Assembly: GCF_003605195.1 (NCBI RefSeq)
Contig: NZ_QYOS01000025.1
Coordinates: 620,001 to 684,000, forward strand
Source: Aurantiacibacter odishensis
GTDB lineage: Bacteria > Pseudomonadota > Alphaproteobacteria > Sphingomonadales > Sphingomonadaceae
Length of the DNA: 64,000 nt
Direction: 5' to 3'
Both the position numbers and the translations under genes were made by a program. This document shows, piece after piece, positions 39,617-50,777 of this stretch. Under the pieces are notes generated by a model. The model did no database searches. It saw only the letters and a list, made by a program, of their open reading frames with translations, and had not been told where the DNA came from. Each line of letters opens with the position of its first letter. The first letter of the stretch is position 1.

Positions 39617-40605
39617 GCGTCCTCCCACCTGCCGATCACCCGCTGAGCGAAGCCGAGGCCGAGCAGGCTTTCGGAGACATGCTGGACGGCAAGCCCTCCG
39701 AAGAGGAAGTTGCCAGCTTCCTCTCCACCATGTCGGACCGCGGCGAACACGCCGAGGAAATTACCGGCGCGGCGCGTGCGATGCGTGAGCGCCTGATCCC
39801 CATCGAAGCGCCGGAAAACGCCATCGACGTGTGCGGCACCGGCGGTGACGGCCACCATACGCTGAATGTGTCGACGGCGGTCTCGCTGGTGGTTGCTGCC
39901 TGCGGAGTCCCGGTTGCCAAGCACGGTAATCGCGCGGCGAGCAGCAAGGCGGGCGCGGCGGATACATTGGAAGCGCTGGGTCTCGACATGGACGCCGCCG
40001 GTCGCACGGCAGAGTATACCTTGCGCGAGATCGGCATCTGCTTCCTGTTCGCCAAGAACCATCACCCGGCCATGGCGCGCATCCAGCCCATTCGCCAGAA
40101 ACTGGCAAAGCGCACGATCTTCAACCTGATGGGACCGCTGTCCAATCCCGCTCGGGTCCGCCGCCAGCTTATCGGGATCGCGCGCCCCGCCTACGTGCCG
40201 ATCTACGCCAATGCCATGGCGCGGCTCGGCACCGAACGCACCTTCATCGTTTCGGGTGACGAGGGGCTGGACGAACTCAGCCTCGACGAAGGGAACGAAG
40301 TTGCCGACGTGCAGGGCCGCGAAGTGCAGATGACGCGCGTTCGTGCCGAGAACGCAGGGCTTCGCCACGCCCCGGTCGAAGCCATCCGTGGCGGCGATGC
40401 GGTGCATAACGCCAAGGCTCTCCAAGCCTTGTTGCAGGGCGCGCCCGGGCCATATCGCGATGCCGTACTGTTCAACGCGGCAGGCTCGCTGATCGTGGCT
40501 GGCGAGGTCGAAAGCTGGGAGGCAGGCGTGGAAGAAGCAGCAGAAGCGCTGGACAAGGGTCTAGCCAAGACGCTGCTCGAATGCTGGATTGCGGCTGCGA
40601 AATGA
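39613..40605 (+). CDS. trpD: Anthranilate phosphoribosyltransferase
   Basis: Transfers phosphoribose from PRPP to anthranilate, the second step of tryptophan synthesis. The 330-residue product has the PRPP-binding motif [17 protein letters not shown], the [21 protein letters not shown] motif and [11 protein letters not shown], followed by [14 protein letters not shown]. The length is normal. It is coupled by 4-base overlaps to both trpG and trpC. Confidence 0.97.
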   Translation: MSVLPPADHPLSEAEAEQAFGDMLDGKPSEEEVASFLSTMSDRGEHAEEITGAARAMRERLIPIEAPENAIDVCGTGGDGHHTLNVSTAVSLVVAACGVPVAKHGNRAASSKAGAADTLEALGLDMDAAGRTAEYTLREIGICFLFAKNHHPAMARIQPIRQKLAKRTIFNLMGPLSNPARVRRQLIGIARPAYVPIYANAMARLGTERTFIVSGDEGLDELSLDEGNEVADVQGREVQMTRVRAENAGLRHAPVEAIRGGDAVHNAKALQALLQGAPGPYRDAVLFNAAGSLIVAGEVESWEAGVEEAAEALDKGLAKTLLECWIAAAK

Positions 40606-41390
40606 ACAAGCTGGAAGAAATTTGCGCCACGAAGCGCGAGGAAGTGCGCGTTCGCAAGGCTGCGAAGACCGAGGCCGATCTCCGTCGTCTTGCCGCAGAA
40701 GCCAGCGCCCCGCGCGGCTTTCGCAAGGCTCTGGAGGCGAAGTCCGCCGACGGCTTCGGGCTGATTGCCGAGATCAAAAAGGCTTCCCCTTCCAAAGGTC
40801 TCATTCGCGAGGATTTTCGCCCGCATCAGCATGCGATGGATTACGCTGCGGGCGGTGCCGCTTGTCTCTCCGTCCTGACAGATGCGCCTTATTTTCAGGG
40901 CCACGAAGACTACCTGCTGGAAGCGCGTGCCTCGTGCGAGCTCCCGGTGCTGCGCAAGGACTTCATGGTCGATCCCTGGCAGGTGGCCGAAAGCCGCGCG
41001 TTGGGCGCCGACGCCATTCTCATCATCGTAGCTGCACTCGAAAATAACCTGATGGCCGAGATCGAGGCCGCGGCACTGGATCATGGCATGGATGTGCTGG
41101 TTGAGGTGCATGACGAGTCCGAAATTGAACGCGCGACCCAGCACCTGACGTCACGACTGATAGGGGTCAACAACCGGGACCTGAAGACCTTCACCACCGA
41201 TCTTGGAACCACCGAGCGCCTTGCTACGCTGGCTCCGGAAGGCACTCTTCTCGTAGGCGAGAGCGGCATCAACAACCACGCCGATTGCCAGCGCCTCGCG
41301 CGCTCTCGTGTGCGGTGTTTTCTGGTGGGCGAAAGCCTGATGCGCCAGCCCGACATCGAGGCGGCAACGCATAAACTGTTGAACGGATAG
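40602..41390 (+). CDS. trpC: Indole-3-glycerol phosphate synthase
   Basis: TIM-barrel enzyme closing the indole ring. The 262-residue product starts at the ATG overlapping the trpD stop ([15 protein letters not shown]). Motifs are [17 protein letters not shown] with the catalytic Lys, [38 protein letters not shown] and VGESGIN. trpF, trpB and trpA are not in the window, as is usual in alphaproteobacteria where they form a separate locus. Confidence 0.97.
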   Translation: MNKLEEICATKREEVRVRKAAKTEADLRRLAAEASAPRGFRKALEAKSADGFGLIAEIKKASPSKGLIREDFRPHQHAMDYAAGGAACLSVLTDAPYFQGHEDYLLEARASCELPVLRKDFMVDPWQVAESRALGADAILIIVAALENNLMAEIEAAALDHGMDVLVEVHDESEIERATQHLTSRLIGVNNRDLKTFTTDLGTTERLATLAPEGTLLVGESGINNHADCQRLARSRVRCFLVGESLMRQPDIEAATHKLLNG

Positions 41391-41450
41391 ACTTGCCAGC
41401 GTCGCAATTGGCTTACATTCTCACGACCTTGGCCATACAAGGAAAGTGAC

Positions 41451-41831
41451 GTGGGAATTTTCGGATCCATCAAGGACGCGATTTTCGGCAAGGAAGCACA
41501 GGCGCAGGAAGCGCCGAAAACCACTTCGAACCCCGGCGCAGGCGGCTTCGGGCGCGCCGAGGCCAAGGGCTCTCCCATTAGCGAAGTCGATGTGGAGGCT
41601 CGGCTCGACTCGATGGACGGCGCCGACAAGCTCAACTGGCGCTCGTCCATCGTCGACCTGATGAAACTCGTCGGTCTCGATCCCAGCTTCGAGAACCGCA
41701 AGGAGCTGGCGCACGAACTTGGCGACAACGACTACTCCGGCAAGGCGGAGGAAAACATCGCCCTGCACCGGCACGTCATGGACAAGCTGGCCGAGAACGG
41801 TGGCAAGGTTCCGCAAAGTTTGCGCAGCTAG
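41451..41831 (+). CDS. DUF3597 domain protein
   Basis: A 126-residue protein whose N-terminus (GIFGSIKDAIFGKEAQAQE) is an amphipathic region followed by a Pro/Gly-rich linker. The conserved C-terminal helical domain begins at about residue 45 (EVDVEARLDSMDGADKLNWRSSIVDLMKLVGLD) and ends with a region resembling LysM-associated small helical domains (SFENRKELAHELG). The family has no assigned function. The start is GTG at 41451, supported by AAGGAAAG upstream. Confidence 0.88.
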   Translation: MGIFGSIKDAIFGKEAQAQEAPKTTSNPGAGGFGRAEAKGSPISEVDVEARLDSMDGADKLNWRSSIVDLMKLVGLDPSFENRKELAHELGDNDYSGKAEENIALHRHVMDKLAENGGKVPQSLRS

Positions 41832-41870
41832 TCGTTGCTCCCTTCCGGCGATCTGGGATAGGTCGCTGGC

Positions 41871-42341
41871 ATGAGCAATCTTACCCATCTTGATGACAAG
41901 GGTGCCGCGCGCATGGTGGATGTGGGCGGCAAGGCAGAAACAGTGCGCAGTGCCACGGCCGAGGGCCGGATCCGCATGTCTTCAGCCACGCTGAAAGCCG
42001 TGCGCGAGGGCAGTGGCCCGAAGGGCGACGTGCTGTCCGCCGCGCGCATCGCCGGCATCATGGCGGCAAAGAAGACAGGTGATCTCATCCCCCTTTGCCA
42101 CCCGCTCGCGCTCGATACCGTCACGGTCGACTTCGCCTTTTCGGACGACGCGGTTGAAGTGACGGCCCGCGCGGCCCTGACCGGCAAGACCGGCGTGGAA
42201 ATGGAAGCTCTCACTGCCGCCTCCATCGCTTTGCTGACGCTGTACGACATGGCGAAGGCGCTGGAGAAAGGCATGATCATCGAAAGCGTCCGCCTGCTGG
42301 AAAAGACCGGCGGCAAGAGCGGCGACTGGCGCGCCGGGTGA
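41871..42341 (+). CDS. moaC: Cyclic pyranopterin monophosphate synthase
   Basis: Forms cyclic pyranopterin monophosphate, the first stable intermediate of molybdenum-cofactor synthesis, after MoaA. The 156-residue product has the conserved LIPLCHPL motif, [20 protein letters not shown] and a C-terminal MAKALEKGM helix. The following moeA gene overlaps by 4 bases, so the two MoCo genes are cotranscribed. moaA is not in the window. Confidence 0.96.
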   Translation: MSNLTHLDDKGAARMVDVGGKAETVRSATAEGRIRMSSATLKAVREGSGPKGDVLSAARIAGIMAAKKTGDLIPLCHPLALDTVTVDFAFSDDAVEVTARAALTGKTGVEMEALTAASIALLTLYDMAKALEKGMIIESVRLLEKTGGKSGDWRAG

Positions 42342-43543
42342 GCGTGCCCATGCCGATACCGGTAGAAGATGCGCAGCAGCGCCTCTGCGCGCTTGTCTCC
42401 CCTCTGCCTGCGGAGAAAGTCGCCGCTGCCGACGCGGTAGGCCGATGCCTGGCTGCAGACGTCGAGGCCCGGCGAACGCAGCCGAGCGCGGACCTTTCTG
42501 CCATGGATGGATACGCAATCGGTGCGGGGGACCATGCCGGTCCGTGGCATATCGTGGGTGAAAGCGCGGCGGGCCACCCGTTCGACGACATGCTGAAGGC
42601 AGGCGAAGCGGTCCGCATTTCCACCGGGGCTATCATGCCACGGGGCGCCGACGCGGTCCTGCTTCAGGAGAATGCGACGCGAGAGGGCGATAGCCTATCG
42701 CTCAACGGCGAAGGCGATCCAACTCCCCGCCACATTCGCCGGGCCGGGTTCGATTTCAAGGTGGGTGACCTTCTGCTGCGGAGCGGCACGCGCCTCGGGC
42801 CGGTGCAACTCGCGCTCGCCCTGTCTGGCGGGCATGGCCATCTGCCTGTTCACCAGTTGCCGTCGATCGCCGTTCTCGACAGCGGCGACGAATTGAGCGC
42901 CGATCCGGAACGATGCGAACCGCATCAGATCCCGGCCAGCAACGGCCCGGCAATCGAAGCACTCGCTCGCCCGTTCGTGTCGGATTGTCTTCGTATCGGT
43001 CCCGTCAAGGATACGATGGATGCGATGCTAGAAGGCCTTGAACGCGCGGCATCTGCCGATGTGATTGTTACCAGCGGCGGTGCCTCTGTCGGGGATCACG
43101 ACCTCGTGAAGCCTGCGCTGGAAAAGTGGGGTGCGACAATCGATTTCTGGCGCGTGGCGATGAAACCGGGAAAGCCCCTGATGGTGGCGCGGCGCGGCGA
43201 TCAGGTGATTCTCGGCCTCCCCGGCAACCCCGTATCCAGCTTCGTCACCGCCTACCTCTTTCTCCTGCCGGTGCTTCGCAAGATGGGGGGTGCCGAAGAA
43301 GTCTTGCCGCATCCCGTTGCCATGCCTTGCAAGACCCCCCTTCCCGCAGGGGGCAAGCGCACGGAATTCCTCCGCGGCCGGATGGTCGGCGGAACCGTCA
43401 CACTAATCGAGGAGCAGGATAGCAGCGCCCTTCGCGCGCTCGCCGAAGCAGATGTGCTTATCCGGCGGAATATCGACGCCGCACCGACGAGTTCCGCCGA
43501 AACCGTGGAAACCTATCGCATCCGAAATGGCGGTATCGCTTGA
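42338..43543 (+). CDS. moeA: Molybdopterin molybdenumtransferase
   Basis: Inserts molybdate into adenylylated molybdopterin. The 401-residue product has the four-domain MoeA layout: [12 protein letters not shown] motif ([11 protein letters not shown]), [18 protein letters not shown], the MogA-like domain with [28 protein letters not shown] and [15 protein letters not shown], then a C-terminal beta domain. The start could be GTG at 42338, overlapping the moaC stop, or ATG at 42350. The lexA promoter -35 element overlaps its stop codon. Confidence 0.95.
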   Translation: MSVPMPIPVEDAQQRLCALVSPLPAEKVAAADAVGRCLAADVEARRTQPSADLSAMDGYAIGAGDHAGPWHIVGESAAGHPFDDMLKAGEAVRISTGAIMPRGADAVLLQENATREGDSLSLNGEGDPTPRHIRRAGFDFKVGDLLLRSGTRLGPVQLALALSGGHGHLPVHQLPSIAVLDSGDELSADPERCEPHQIPASNGPAIEALARPFVSDCLRIGPVKDTMDAMLEGLERAASADVIVTSGGASVGDHDLVKPALEKWGATIDFWRVAMKPGKPLMVARRGDQVILGLPGNPVSSFVTAYLFLLPVLRKMGGAEEVLPHPVAMPCKTPLPAGGKRTEFLRGRMVGGTVTLIEEQDSSALRALAEADVLIRRNIDAAPTSSAETVETYRIRNGGIA

Positions 43544-43582
43544 CTTGAGCGAATCTGTTTCTTAATTGTTCCTTATTCGTTC
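43540..43582 (+). promoter_or_regulatory. lexA promoter with SOS box
   Basis: A -35 element TTGACT (43540-43545) and a -10 element near TTAATT (43562-43567) lie directly before GTTC-N7-GTTC at 43568-43582 (GTTCCTTATTCGTTC). That exact spacing is the alphaproteobacterial LexA operator, so lexA is autorepressed and induced by DNA damage. Confidence 0.88.
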
Positions 43583-43613
43583 CCGATGTGGAACATTGAT
43601 GAGGGGCTTGCCC

Positions 43614-44285
43614 ATGTTGACTGCCAAGCAACACGAATTGCTGCTGTTCATTCACCGTCGCCTGGAAGAACGCGGTATCTCTCCCAGTTTCGAGGAGATG
43701 AAGGAAGCGCTCGACCTGAAGAGCAAGTCAGGCGTCCACCGCCTGATCTCTGCGCTGGAGGAGCGGGGCTTCATTCGGCGCCTGCCGAACCGTGCTCGCG
43801 CTCTTGAAGTGGTGAAGATGCCGGAGAATCTCGGCGGAAGGGCAACTGATCCCGTCGCCAAGGCAACCACCGCGCCCGCCAGCCAGCCCGCGCCGGCGAA
43901 TGACGTTATCGAAATTCCGCTGCACGGCCGCATTGCTGCCGGTGTCCCGATCGAGGCATTGGAAGATCACCAGACATTGCCCGTGCCCGCCGCCCTGCTC
44001 GGCTCGGGTGAGCATTACGCGCTGGAGGTCTCGGGCGATTCGATGGTGGAAGCCGGTATCTTCGATGGCGACTTCGCCCTTGTGAAGAAGGCGGATACGG
44101 CACGCGACGGCGATATCGTTGTTGCCCTCGTCAACGATGAGGAAGCGACTCTGAAGTACCTCTATCACGATGGCGGCAAGATCCGCCTCGACCCCGCAAA
44201 TGCGTCCTACGATCCACAGGTCTACGAAGATCGTCAGGTCAAGGTGCAAGGCAAGCTTGCGGGGCTGCTGCGCCGCTACCACTAG
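43614..44285 (+). CDS. lexA: LexA repressor
   Basis: SOS master repressor, inactivated by RecA-stimulated self-cleavage. The 223-residue product has an N-terminal winged helix ([36 protein letters not shown]). An Ala/Pro-rich linker follows, then the S24 peptidase domain with cleavage site A109-G110 (IAAGVP), S143 (SGDSMVEAG) and K181 (ATLKYLY). The start is the ATG at 43614. A hairpin terminator follows. Confidence 0.97.
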   Translation: MLTAKQHELLLFIHRRLEERGISPSFEEMKEALDLKSKSGVHRLISALEERGFIRRLPNRARALEVVKMPENLGGRATDPVAKATTAPASQPAPANDVIEIPLHGRIAAGVPIEALEDHQTLPVPAALLGSGEHYALEVSGDSMVEAGIFDGDFALVKKADTARDGDIVVALVNDEEATLKYLYHDGGKIRLDPANASYDPQVYEDRQVKVQGKLAGLLRRYH

Positions 44286-44311
44286 GGCTCAATCGCAAAG
44301 CATGTTTCGAG

Positions 44312-44349
44312 GAGGCGGCGTCCGGCATGGGTGCCGCCTCTTTCGTTTC
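44312..44349 (+). terminator. Terminator after lexA
   Basis: GAGGCGGC (44312-44319) pairs with GCCGCCTC (44333-44340) around a 13-base loop, followed by a T-rich TTTCGTTTC. It lies between the convergent lexA and comEC ends. Confidence 0.75.
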
Positions 44350-46536
44350 TCAATCCGGCTCCCGGCCCCGCCACCAGCCGTGGCCGCCCTGCACATCGGC
44401 AACGCTCCGGATTTCCGGCTCCTCGCCCAGGACGATGGCTAGCCCGCCGGTTTGGGAAAGCATTCGTGCATCGGCCCGCAGCCACCTTGGCGAGCAACTG
44501 CGAGGTAACCAGCGATCCGACACGACGATATCCGCGCGTTCGCATGCCGCCGCGAGAGCCCGTTCTCCCACGATGTTGCGACTGCGGCTCATGAGGATGC
44601 TCCAAGACCTGCCGCCCCGCTCCAGCGTCACCACGCAGAAATCCGCGGTGCAATCTGCGCCGGGCCATTCGGCCATGGGAACAGTCTCGCCCTCGACCCC
44701 GGCAAGTTCCAGCAGGTTGTCGCGCGTGTAGTCGCTACGTGTGTCTCTCAGGACGAGAAGCCGCTCGCCCTCGCCGGTAACGCCCACATGACGCCCGTCG
44801 CTCGATATGAGGACATCAGGGATCGGAGTCAGGACCAGCATGAGCGTGGCCAGTGCCGCCGGCAGAAAACCCCACAAACGAGCCTTCCCGCGCCATAACG
44901 CCAGCCAGAGGCCGCCGGCGACGAATAGGGCGAACGTCAAACCGGTAATCTGTGGGATCAGCTTCACCGCTCCGGGTTGGCTACTGGTGAAATGGGCTAT
45001 GCCGACCAGCAGGTCGAGCGAGACACCGACGAGCCACCAGAAGGGCGCGCCAAGGCCAACGAGGTCCATCACCAGCGAAACAGCGATAAGCGGCATGGAG
45101 ATGAACGTGACGAGCGGGATGGCAATGACGTTCGCCAATGCTCCGTAAACACCGGCGCGATGGAAATGGAACAACACGATCGGCATCAGAGCGATCTCGA
45201 TGACCATGCCCGTTACCAGCAGCATCAGCGTTCGCCGTCCGAGCCAGGCAGCGCGGCTTTCCTCTCGCGGCGCCAGAAATCGTTTCACAGGTTCTGCGTT
45301 GTGCAAGGCAACAATCGCAATCACGGCGGCAAAACTCATCTGGAAACTGGGCCCCACCAGGCTTTCGGGCCACATCAGCAAGACCGCGACCGCCGCGACA
45401 GCCACCATACGCAGCGACAGCGGTTCCCGGCCCAACGCCAGCGCTCCCAGCACCAGCAGCGCGGCAATGCAGCTTCTCACGGTGGGCACCTGGGCGCCCG
45501 TCAGCAGGGTATACCCGATGCCGGCAAGGGCAGCGATTGCCGCGGCTGTCACAGGCAGGCGGACCCGAAGTACGAGCCAAGGCCACAGGGCAAGCAGGCG
45601 TATCGCCAGCAGGTATGTGCCCGCGATCACGGCGCTCACATGCAAGCCGCTGATCGAAAGCAGGTGGGTGAGCCCTGCATCGCGCATGGCGTCTTCGTCC
45701 GCTTCGCTGATGGCACCGCGATCCCCGCTGGCGAAGGCGGCCGCGATGGTGCCTGCCGATCCGCCCAGATTCTCCCGCACATGGCCCGATAACCGGCGTT
45801 GCAAGCTCGCAATGAAGCCCCCATCCCTCGCGGAATTCTCGACGACACGCACTTCTCCTTGCACGCTGCCGGTCGCCGCATAACCCTCGAACCAGGCGGT
45901 GCGCGCGAAGTCGTAACCTCCGGGCAGCATTGGCGGAGCAGGCGGCATCAGGCGCGCTTGCACTTCCACCAGCGCACCCTCACCCATGGCCGGGGTCGCG
46001 TCGTCCAGAGGGACATTGACGCGGATCTTGACCGCCTCGCCGCTGTCAGGATGGCGAGTTGCCATCACCAGCCTCACCCTGTCCTGCGCCGGCTGCTCGA
46101 TACGCTCCAGAACGCGGCCCTGAAATGTGTCGTACAGCGGTCTCTCGAACGCCTCCGCCCCGACCAGTTCACTGCGCGCCCACGCGAGCCCCGTCCCGAA
46201 TGACACCAGCAGCCCGCAGGCCACCACTGCACCGACGAGGTGAACCCGGTCCTCCCGGCCCTTCCACAGTGCAACGGCACCCAACGCCGCCAGCACGCCG
46301 CCAGCTATTACCATGATCCATGTCGCCTGCGAACCGAGCGCGAACCATGCGCCAATGCCGGCGGCAAAGGCAACTGCCAGCCACGGCCCACGATCAAAGC
46401 CCGAATGGCCGAGGAAACGCTCCGCCCCATCGGCTATGCTGGACAAATCCCGCGGCATTCGCCAATGCGACTGCTGCGTTGCAACATCGCCCGGTTCGTC
46501 GCCCAGCGGGACAAGAGGGGGATGTTTGCTGGCCAT
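44350..46536 (-). CDS. comEC: ComEC/Rec2-type DNA-uptake channel protein
   Basis: Inner-membrane channel that carries single-stranded DNA into the cytoplasm during transformation. From the ATG at 46536 the product is 728 residues. It has an N-terminal OB-like periplasmic domain (DUF4131) flanked by membrane helices. The Competence domain contains the signature [20 protein letters not shown] and many membrane segments. The C-terminal part lacks an HxHxDH motif, so it probably has no working metallo-beta-lactamase nuclease, as in several proteobacterial ComECs. It is divergent from gltX. Confidence 0.93.
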   Translation of the reverse strand: MASKHPPLVPLGDEPGDVATQQSHWRMPRDLSSIADGAERFLGHSGFDRGPWLAVAFAAGIGAWFALGSQATWIMVIAGGVLAALGAVALWKGREDRVHLVGAVVACGLLVSFGTGLAWARSELVGAEAFERPLYDTFQGRVLERIEQPAQDRVRLVMATRHPDSGEAVKIRVNVPLDDATPAMGEGALVEVQARLMPPAPPMLPGGYDFARTAWFEGYAATGSVQGEVRVVENSARDGGFIASLQRRLSGHVRENLGGSAGTIAAAFASGDRGAISEADEDAMRDAGLTHLLSISGLHVSAVIAGTYLLAIRLLALWPWLVLRVRLPVTAAAIAALAGIGYTLLTGAQVPTVRSCIAALLVLGALALGREPLSLRMVAVAAVAVLLMWPESLVGPSFQMSFAAVIAIVALHNAEPVKRFLAPREESRAAWLGRRTLMLLVTGMVIEIALMPIVLFHFHRAGVYGALANVIAIPLVTFISMPLIAVSLVMDLVGLGAPFWWLVGVSLDLLVGIAHFTSSQPGAVKLIPQITGLTFALFVAGGLWLALWRGKARLWGFLPAALATLMLVLTPIPDVLISSDGRHVGVTGEGERLLVLRDTRSDYTRDNLLELAGVEGETVPMAEWPGADCTADFCVVTLERGGRSWSILMSRSRNIVGERALAAACERADIVVSDRWLPRSCSPRWLRADARMLSQTGGLAIVLGEEPEIRSVADVQGGHGWWRGREPD

Positions 46537-46564
46537 GGAAATACAGGACAGGAAACAAGCAGTT

Positions 46565-47995
46565 ATGGCAAGTTCGATTGGCAACGGTTCAGAGCAGCGT
46601 CCGGTAGTGACGCGCTTCGCGCCCAGTCCAACCGGCTTCCTGCATATCGGCAATGCCCGCACCGGGCTGTTTTCCTGGCTCTACGCCCGCCACCACGGCG
46701 GTACGGCCCTGCTGCGGATCGAGGACACCGACAAGAAGCGCTCCACCCAGGAAGCGATCGACGTCATCCTCGACGGGCTCGACTGGCTCGGCCTCGAATT
46801 CGATGGCGAGACGGTCTACCAGAGCCAGCGCGCCGAGCGGCATGCCGAAGTTGCGCGCAAGCTGCTTGAAGCCGGCCATGCCTACAAGTGCTTCGCCTCG
46901 CCGGAAGAACTCGCCGAAATGCGTGAGCAACAGAAAGCTGCCAAGCAGCCGCTGCGTTATGACGGGCGTTGGCGCGATCGCGATCCTTCCGAAGCGCCTG
47001 AAGGTGCGCCTTACACCATTCGCATCAAGACACCGGAAGGCGGCGAGACGGTGATCGAGGACGCGGTTCAGGGCCGTGTGAAGGTCGACAACCGCGAGAT
47101 CGATGATTTCATCCTGCTGCGCGCCGATGGCACGCCCACCTACATGCTCGCCGTGGTGGTGGACGACATGGACATGGGCTGCACCCACATCATTCGCGGC
47201 GACGATCACCTCAACAACGCGTTCCGCCAGATCCAGGTAATCCGCGCGATGCAGGGTATCGAGGATGGCTGGGAAGAGCCGACCTACGCCCATGTGCCGC
47301 TGATCCACGGCAACGACGGGGCCAAGCTTTCCAAGCGCCATGGGGCGCTGGGCGTACGTGACTATCGCGAGATGGGCATCCTGCCCGAAACGCTGTTCAA
47401 TTACCTGTTGCGTCTTGGCTGGGGCCATGGCGATCAGGAAGAATTCAGCCGCGACGAAGCGATTGCGCTGTTCGATATCGATGCCGTCGGCAAGGGGCCC
47501 AGCCGCTTCGACATGAAGAAGCTGTCGAGCATGAACGGCAATTACATCCGCAAGGCCGACGACGCTCGGCTCGCCAGCCTGATTGCACCGCTGATCGGCC
47601 CCGAGGCGGACGAAGCGCTGCTGACCAGGGCGATGCCCGAGCTCAAGACCCGCGCCCGCGATCTGAACGAACTTGCCGATGGTGCCGCTTTCCTGTTCAA
47701 ACAGCGACCGCTGGAACTTACCGAGAAGGCCGCGGGTTTGCTGGATGACGACGCGCGCTCCCGCCTCGCCGTCATTGCCGATCGGTTGCGCGGCGAAACG
47801 GACTGGACAATCGAGGCGCTGGAGGCCAATTTGAAAGCCTACGCGGAAGAGCTGGAGCTGGGCCTCGGCAAACTTGCGCAGCCGCTTCGCGCGGCACTCA
47901 CGGGGCAAACCACCTCGCCAGGAATTTTCGACGTGCTGGTGCTTCTCGGAAGGGAAGAAAGCCTTGCACGGATCGACGATCAAACCGGCGCTTGA
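46565..47995 (+). CDS. gltX: Glutamyl-tRNA synthetase
   Basis: Class I synthetase charging tRNA-Glu, and tRNA-Gln in organisms using the transamidation route. The 476-residue product has the HIGH-type motif [19 protein letters not shown] and the KMSKS-type motif [11 protein letters not shown]. The anticodon-binding C-terminal domain is complete. I prefer the ATG at 46565; an in-frame ATG at 46535 would add ten residues and overlap the comEC start codon on the other strand. It is followed by gltA after 46 bases. Confidence 0.95.
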   Translation: MASSIGNGSEQRPVVTRFAPSPTGFLHIGNARTGLFSWLYARHHGGTALLRIEDTDKKRSTQEAIDVILDGLDWLGLEFDGETVYQSQRAERHAEVARKLLEAGHAYKCFASPEELAEMREQQKAAKQPLRYDGRWRDRDPSEAPEGAPYTIRIKTPEGGETVIEDAVQGRVKVDNREIDDFILLRADGTPTYMLAVVVDDMDMGCTHIIRGDDHLNNAFRQIQVIRAMQGIEDGWEEPTYAHVPLIHGNDGAKLSKRHGALGVRDYREMGILPETLFNYLLRLGWGHGDQEEFSRDEAIALFDIDAVGKGPSRFDMKKLSSMNGNYIRKADDARLASLIAPLIGPEADEALLTRAMPELKTRARDLNELADGAAFLFKQRPLELTEKAAGLLDDDARSRLAVIADRLRGETDWTIEALEANLKAYAEELELGLGKLAQPLRAALTGQTTSPGIFDVLVLLGREESLARIDDQTGA

Positions 47996-48041
47996 GACAT
48001 TCTCTCAATTGCCGATAGCAAACACATGAAGGAGAACAGCT

Positions 48042-49328
48042 TTGGCTGACAAGCAAGCGGATCTGACAGTAGGAGGCGAGAGCTTCGATTTCCCCACGCT
48101 GGAGGGCAGCTGCGGGCCGGATGTCATCGATATCCGCAAGCTTTACGGCAAGACCGGCAGGTTCACTTTCGACCCCGGTTACAAGTCTACCGCCTCGTGC
48201 GAGAGCGCGCTGACCTTTATCGATGGCGATGAAGGCGTGCTGCTGCACCGCGGTTATCCCATCGGCCAGCTCGCCGAACAGTCCAGCTTCATGGAAGTAG
48301 CCTACCTGCTGCTGAACGGCGAATTACCGAGCTCCGAAGGCCTGGACGATTTCACCAACACCATCACCTATCACACGATGCTGCACGACCAGATGCGGCA
48401 GTTCTATCAGGGCTTCCGCCGCGATGCACATCCCATGGCCATCATGTGCGGCGTGGTGGGCGCGCTCTCCGCGTTTTACCACGACAGCACCGATATCTCG
48501 GACCCCGAGCACCGTAAGATTTCCAGCCACCGGCTGATCGCCAAGATGCCGACCATCGCTGCCAACGCGTACAAGTACGCCGTTGGCCAGCCTTTCATGC
48601 AGCCGATGAACAGCCTCAGCTACACCGGCAACTTCCTGCGCATGACCTTCGGTGTGCCGGCAGAGGAATACGAGATCGTCCCGGCCGTTGAGAAGGCGCT
48701 GGATCGCATCTTCATCCTTCACGCCGACCACGAGCAGAACGCCTCGACCTCCACCGTGCGCCTCGCCGGTTCGTCGGGTGCCAACCCGTTCGCCTGTATT
48801 TCCGCGGGTATCGCCTGCCTCTGGGGCCCTGCCCACGGCGGCGCGAACGAGGCGGCGCTCAACATGCTTCGCGAGATCGGCACTCCGGATCGCATTCCGC
48901 ATTACATCGAGCGCGCCAAGGACAAGAACGACCCGTTCCGCCTGATGGGCTTCGGCCACCGCGTGTACAAGAACTACGATCCGCGCGCGACCGTAATGCA
49001 GAAGACCGTGCGCGAAGTGTTCGATGCGCTGAACGTGAAGGATCCGGTCTTCGAAACCGCCCTGCAGCTTGAGGAAATGGCGCTGAACGATGATTATTTC
49101 ATCGAGAAGAAGCTGTTTCCGAACGTGGATTTCTATTCCGGCGTGATCCTCTCGGCCATCGGTTTCCCGACGACGATGTTCACCGCCCTGTTCGCTCTCG
49201 CCCGCACGGTGGGCTGGGTCGCGCAGTGGAACGAGATGATCTCCGATCCCGGCCAGGTCATCGGTCGCCCGCGCCAGCTCTACACCGGCCCGACGCAGCG
49301 CGACTACGTGCCGCTCAGCCAGCGCTGA
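48042..49328 (+). CDS. gltA: Citrate synthase
   Basis: First enzyme of the TCA cycle, condensing oxaloacetate and acetyl-CoA. The 428-residue product is a type II hexameric citrate synthase of the gram-negative kind. Active-site His residues lie in [32 protein letters not shown] and [14 protein letters not shown]. The start is TTG at 48042 with AAGGAG nine bases upstream; an ATG at 48026 is out of frame. A good terminator follows. The gltX-gltA order is common in sphingomonads. Confidence 0.97.
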   Translation: MADKQADLTVGGESFDFPTLEGSCGPDVIDIRKLYGKTGRFTFDPGYKSTASCESALTFIDGDEGVLLHRGYPIGQLAEQSSFMEVAYLLLNGELPSSEGLDDFTNTITYHTMLHDQMRQFYQGFRRDAHPMAIMCGVVGALSAFYHDSTDISDPEHRKISSHRLIAKMPTIAANAYKYAVGQPFMQPMNSLSYTGNFLRMTFGVPAEEYEIVPAVEKALDRIFILHADHEQNASTSTVRLAGSSGANPFACISAGIACLWGPAHGGANEAALNMLREIGTPDRIPHYIERAKDKNDPFRLMGFGHRVYKNYDPRATVMQKTVREVFDALNVKDPVFETALQLEEMALNDDYFIEKKLFPNVDFYSGVILSAIGFPTTMFTALFALARTVGWVAQWNEMISDPGQVIGRPRQLYTGPTQRDYVPLSQR

Positions 49329-49350
49329 TAGAAGCGATAATCAAGCAACG

Positions 49351-49384
49351 AAGCGCCCGGTCGAAAGGCCGGGCGCTTTCTTTT
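49351..49384 (+). terminator. Terminator after gltA
   Basis: AAGCGCCCGG (49351-49360) pairs perfectly with CCGGGCGCTT (49369-49378) around TCGAAAGG, followed by TCTTTT. Confidence 0.92.
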
Positions 49385-49393
49385 GCACGATGG

Positions 49394-50773
49394 CTAGCGC
49401 GGTTCCCTGCGCCGCTCCTTGAAGCTGGGCAGCTCCAGCGTGAAGCGCGCACCCTGCCCCTTGGCGCTCTCTACGGTCAGCGAGCCATTCATCGCCTCGG
49501 CCAGTCGGCGCGAGATGTAGAGGCCGAGCCCCGAGCCGCCGTCGCCGCTGCGACCGAGGCGCTCGAACTTGGCAAAAGCTTTCTTCTGTTCGTCCTCGTC
49601 CAGTCCCTCGCCCTGGTCGGCGACGGTAATGCGGGCACGCTCACCCACCTGCTCGGTTCGTATCCAGACTTCCCCGCCTTCCGGCGAATGCCGGATGGCG
49701 TTGCCGACGAGGTTCAACAAGACCTGTAATACCCGGCGGAACTCGCCCACGGCAGGAACGCTGTCGGCCGACTTGGGTGCATCCAGCGTGATGCCGCGCT
49801 CGCCTGCCCGCACACCGAGGATGCCAACTGCGCGCTGCGCCACGTCGGCGAGATCGATGGTGTCGGGCGCGGTTTCGAATTGTTCGTCCTCCACCAGTTC
49901 CAGCGTGGTCAGATCGTCGATCAGTGCCAGTAGGTGTTCGCCCGCCGAGGCAATGTCGGCGGCATAATTGCTGTATTCTTCCGCCAGGGGACCGGCCAGC
50001 TGCGTGCGGATGGTTTCGGCATTGGCGATGATGCGGCTGACCGGCTGGCGCAGGACAGGGGCGATATCGCGCCCGATCCCGCTCGTTCGATCAGTGCTGC
50101 GCTCGGACTTCGGCGGCTTTTCCGCTTCAACCTTCTGCGGCACCAGATAAAGCTCGAAGCCCGCGCTTCCCGCCTGTGGTTTTCCCAGCGGAACGAGATG
50201 CACGTTCCATCGGCGGTCGGAGCCGGGAATGTCGACAGAGGCCCCGTCGAGCAAGCGCCAGTGAAGGGGCTGGTGATGGGCAGTCCGCCCCGGCGCGACG
50301 AAATTCGTCCATGCTTCGCCGATGCCGGAGCGCATCTGGTTCACCAAGTCGGCAAGATCATCGGCCGCGCCCTCTACGCTCAGAAGTTCCTGCGACGGAC
50401 CTAGCTGGGCGCTCAATCCCGCGATCTGGCGTATAAGGGCGTGCTTTTCGCGCGATGCGTCCGCTTGCGCGATGGGTCGAAGGGGTTCCGCCTGCCAATC
50501 GGCAATGGCGATCCTCGCGCCGTCGCCATCCGGCTTCACTTCGACCCAGGCCGTCACCTGCTCGCTCTCGTCCTGCGCACGGATTACCCGCGCAAGGCTA
50601 AGGCCGTAGACGCGCGCCTTCCTTACCAGTTCGATGAGCGCGGGCGTGATGAGAGCGCCCGGCAGTTCCCCGCCAGCGCGCATGTGGAAGCCCGCCAGCG
50701 GCTCATCGGCTTCGATCAGGCGGTCCTGCCCGTCGGTGCGCGCATGCGCGATGATGGGTGATGCGGCGGCCAT
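49394..50773 (-). CDS. Histidine-kinase-like protein without the phosphoacceptor histidine
   Basis: A 459-residue protein with no membrane segment. The N-terminal 210 residues are PAS-like or unassigned. The dimerisation helix at about 233-290 should carry an H-box such as SHELRTPL but reads APVLRQPV (residues 238-245), with Pro at the His position. The ATP-binding domain looks intact: N-box NLVGNAIRHSPEGG (N354, N358), DQGEG (386-390) and GGSGLGLYISRR (412 onward). It may therefore bind ATP without autophosphorylating, as DivL (Tyr at this place in Caulobacter) acts as a cofactor. It begins 4 bases after the next upstream gene and belongs to a three-gene minus operon divergent from the TipN-like gene. 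Confidence 0.82.
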   Translation of the reverse strand: MAAASPIIAHARTDGQDRLIEADEPLAGFHMRAGGELPGALITPALIELVRKARVYGLSLARVIRAQDESEQVTAWVEVKPDGDGARIAIADWQAEPLRPIAQADASREKHALIRQIAGLSAQLGPSQELLSVEGAADDLADLVNQMRSGIGEAWTNFVAPGRTAHHQPLHWRLLDGASVDIPGSDRRWNVHLVPLGKPQAGSAGFELYLVPQKVEAEKPPKSERSTDRTSGIGRDIAPVLRQPVSRIIANAETIRTQLAGPLAEEYSNYAADIASAGEHLLALIDDLTTLELVEDEQFETAPDTIDLADVAQRAVGILGVRAGERGITLDAPKSADSVPAVGEFRRVLQVLLNLVGNAIRHSPEGGEVWIRTEQVGERARITVADQGEGLDEDEQKKAFAKFERLGRSGDGGSGLGLYISRRLAEAMNGSLTVESAKGQGARFTLELPSFKERRREPR

Positions 50774-50777
50774 GGGC

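Noticed and set aside
44350-46662. Start of comEC at 46662
   Set aside because: The first 42 residues of the longer frame are antisense to gltX and lack similarity; the ATG at 46536 begins the homologous protein.
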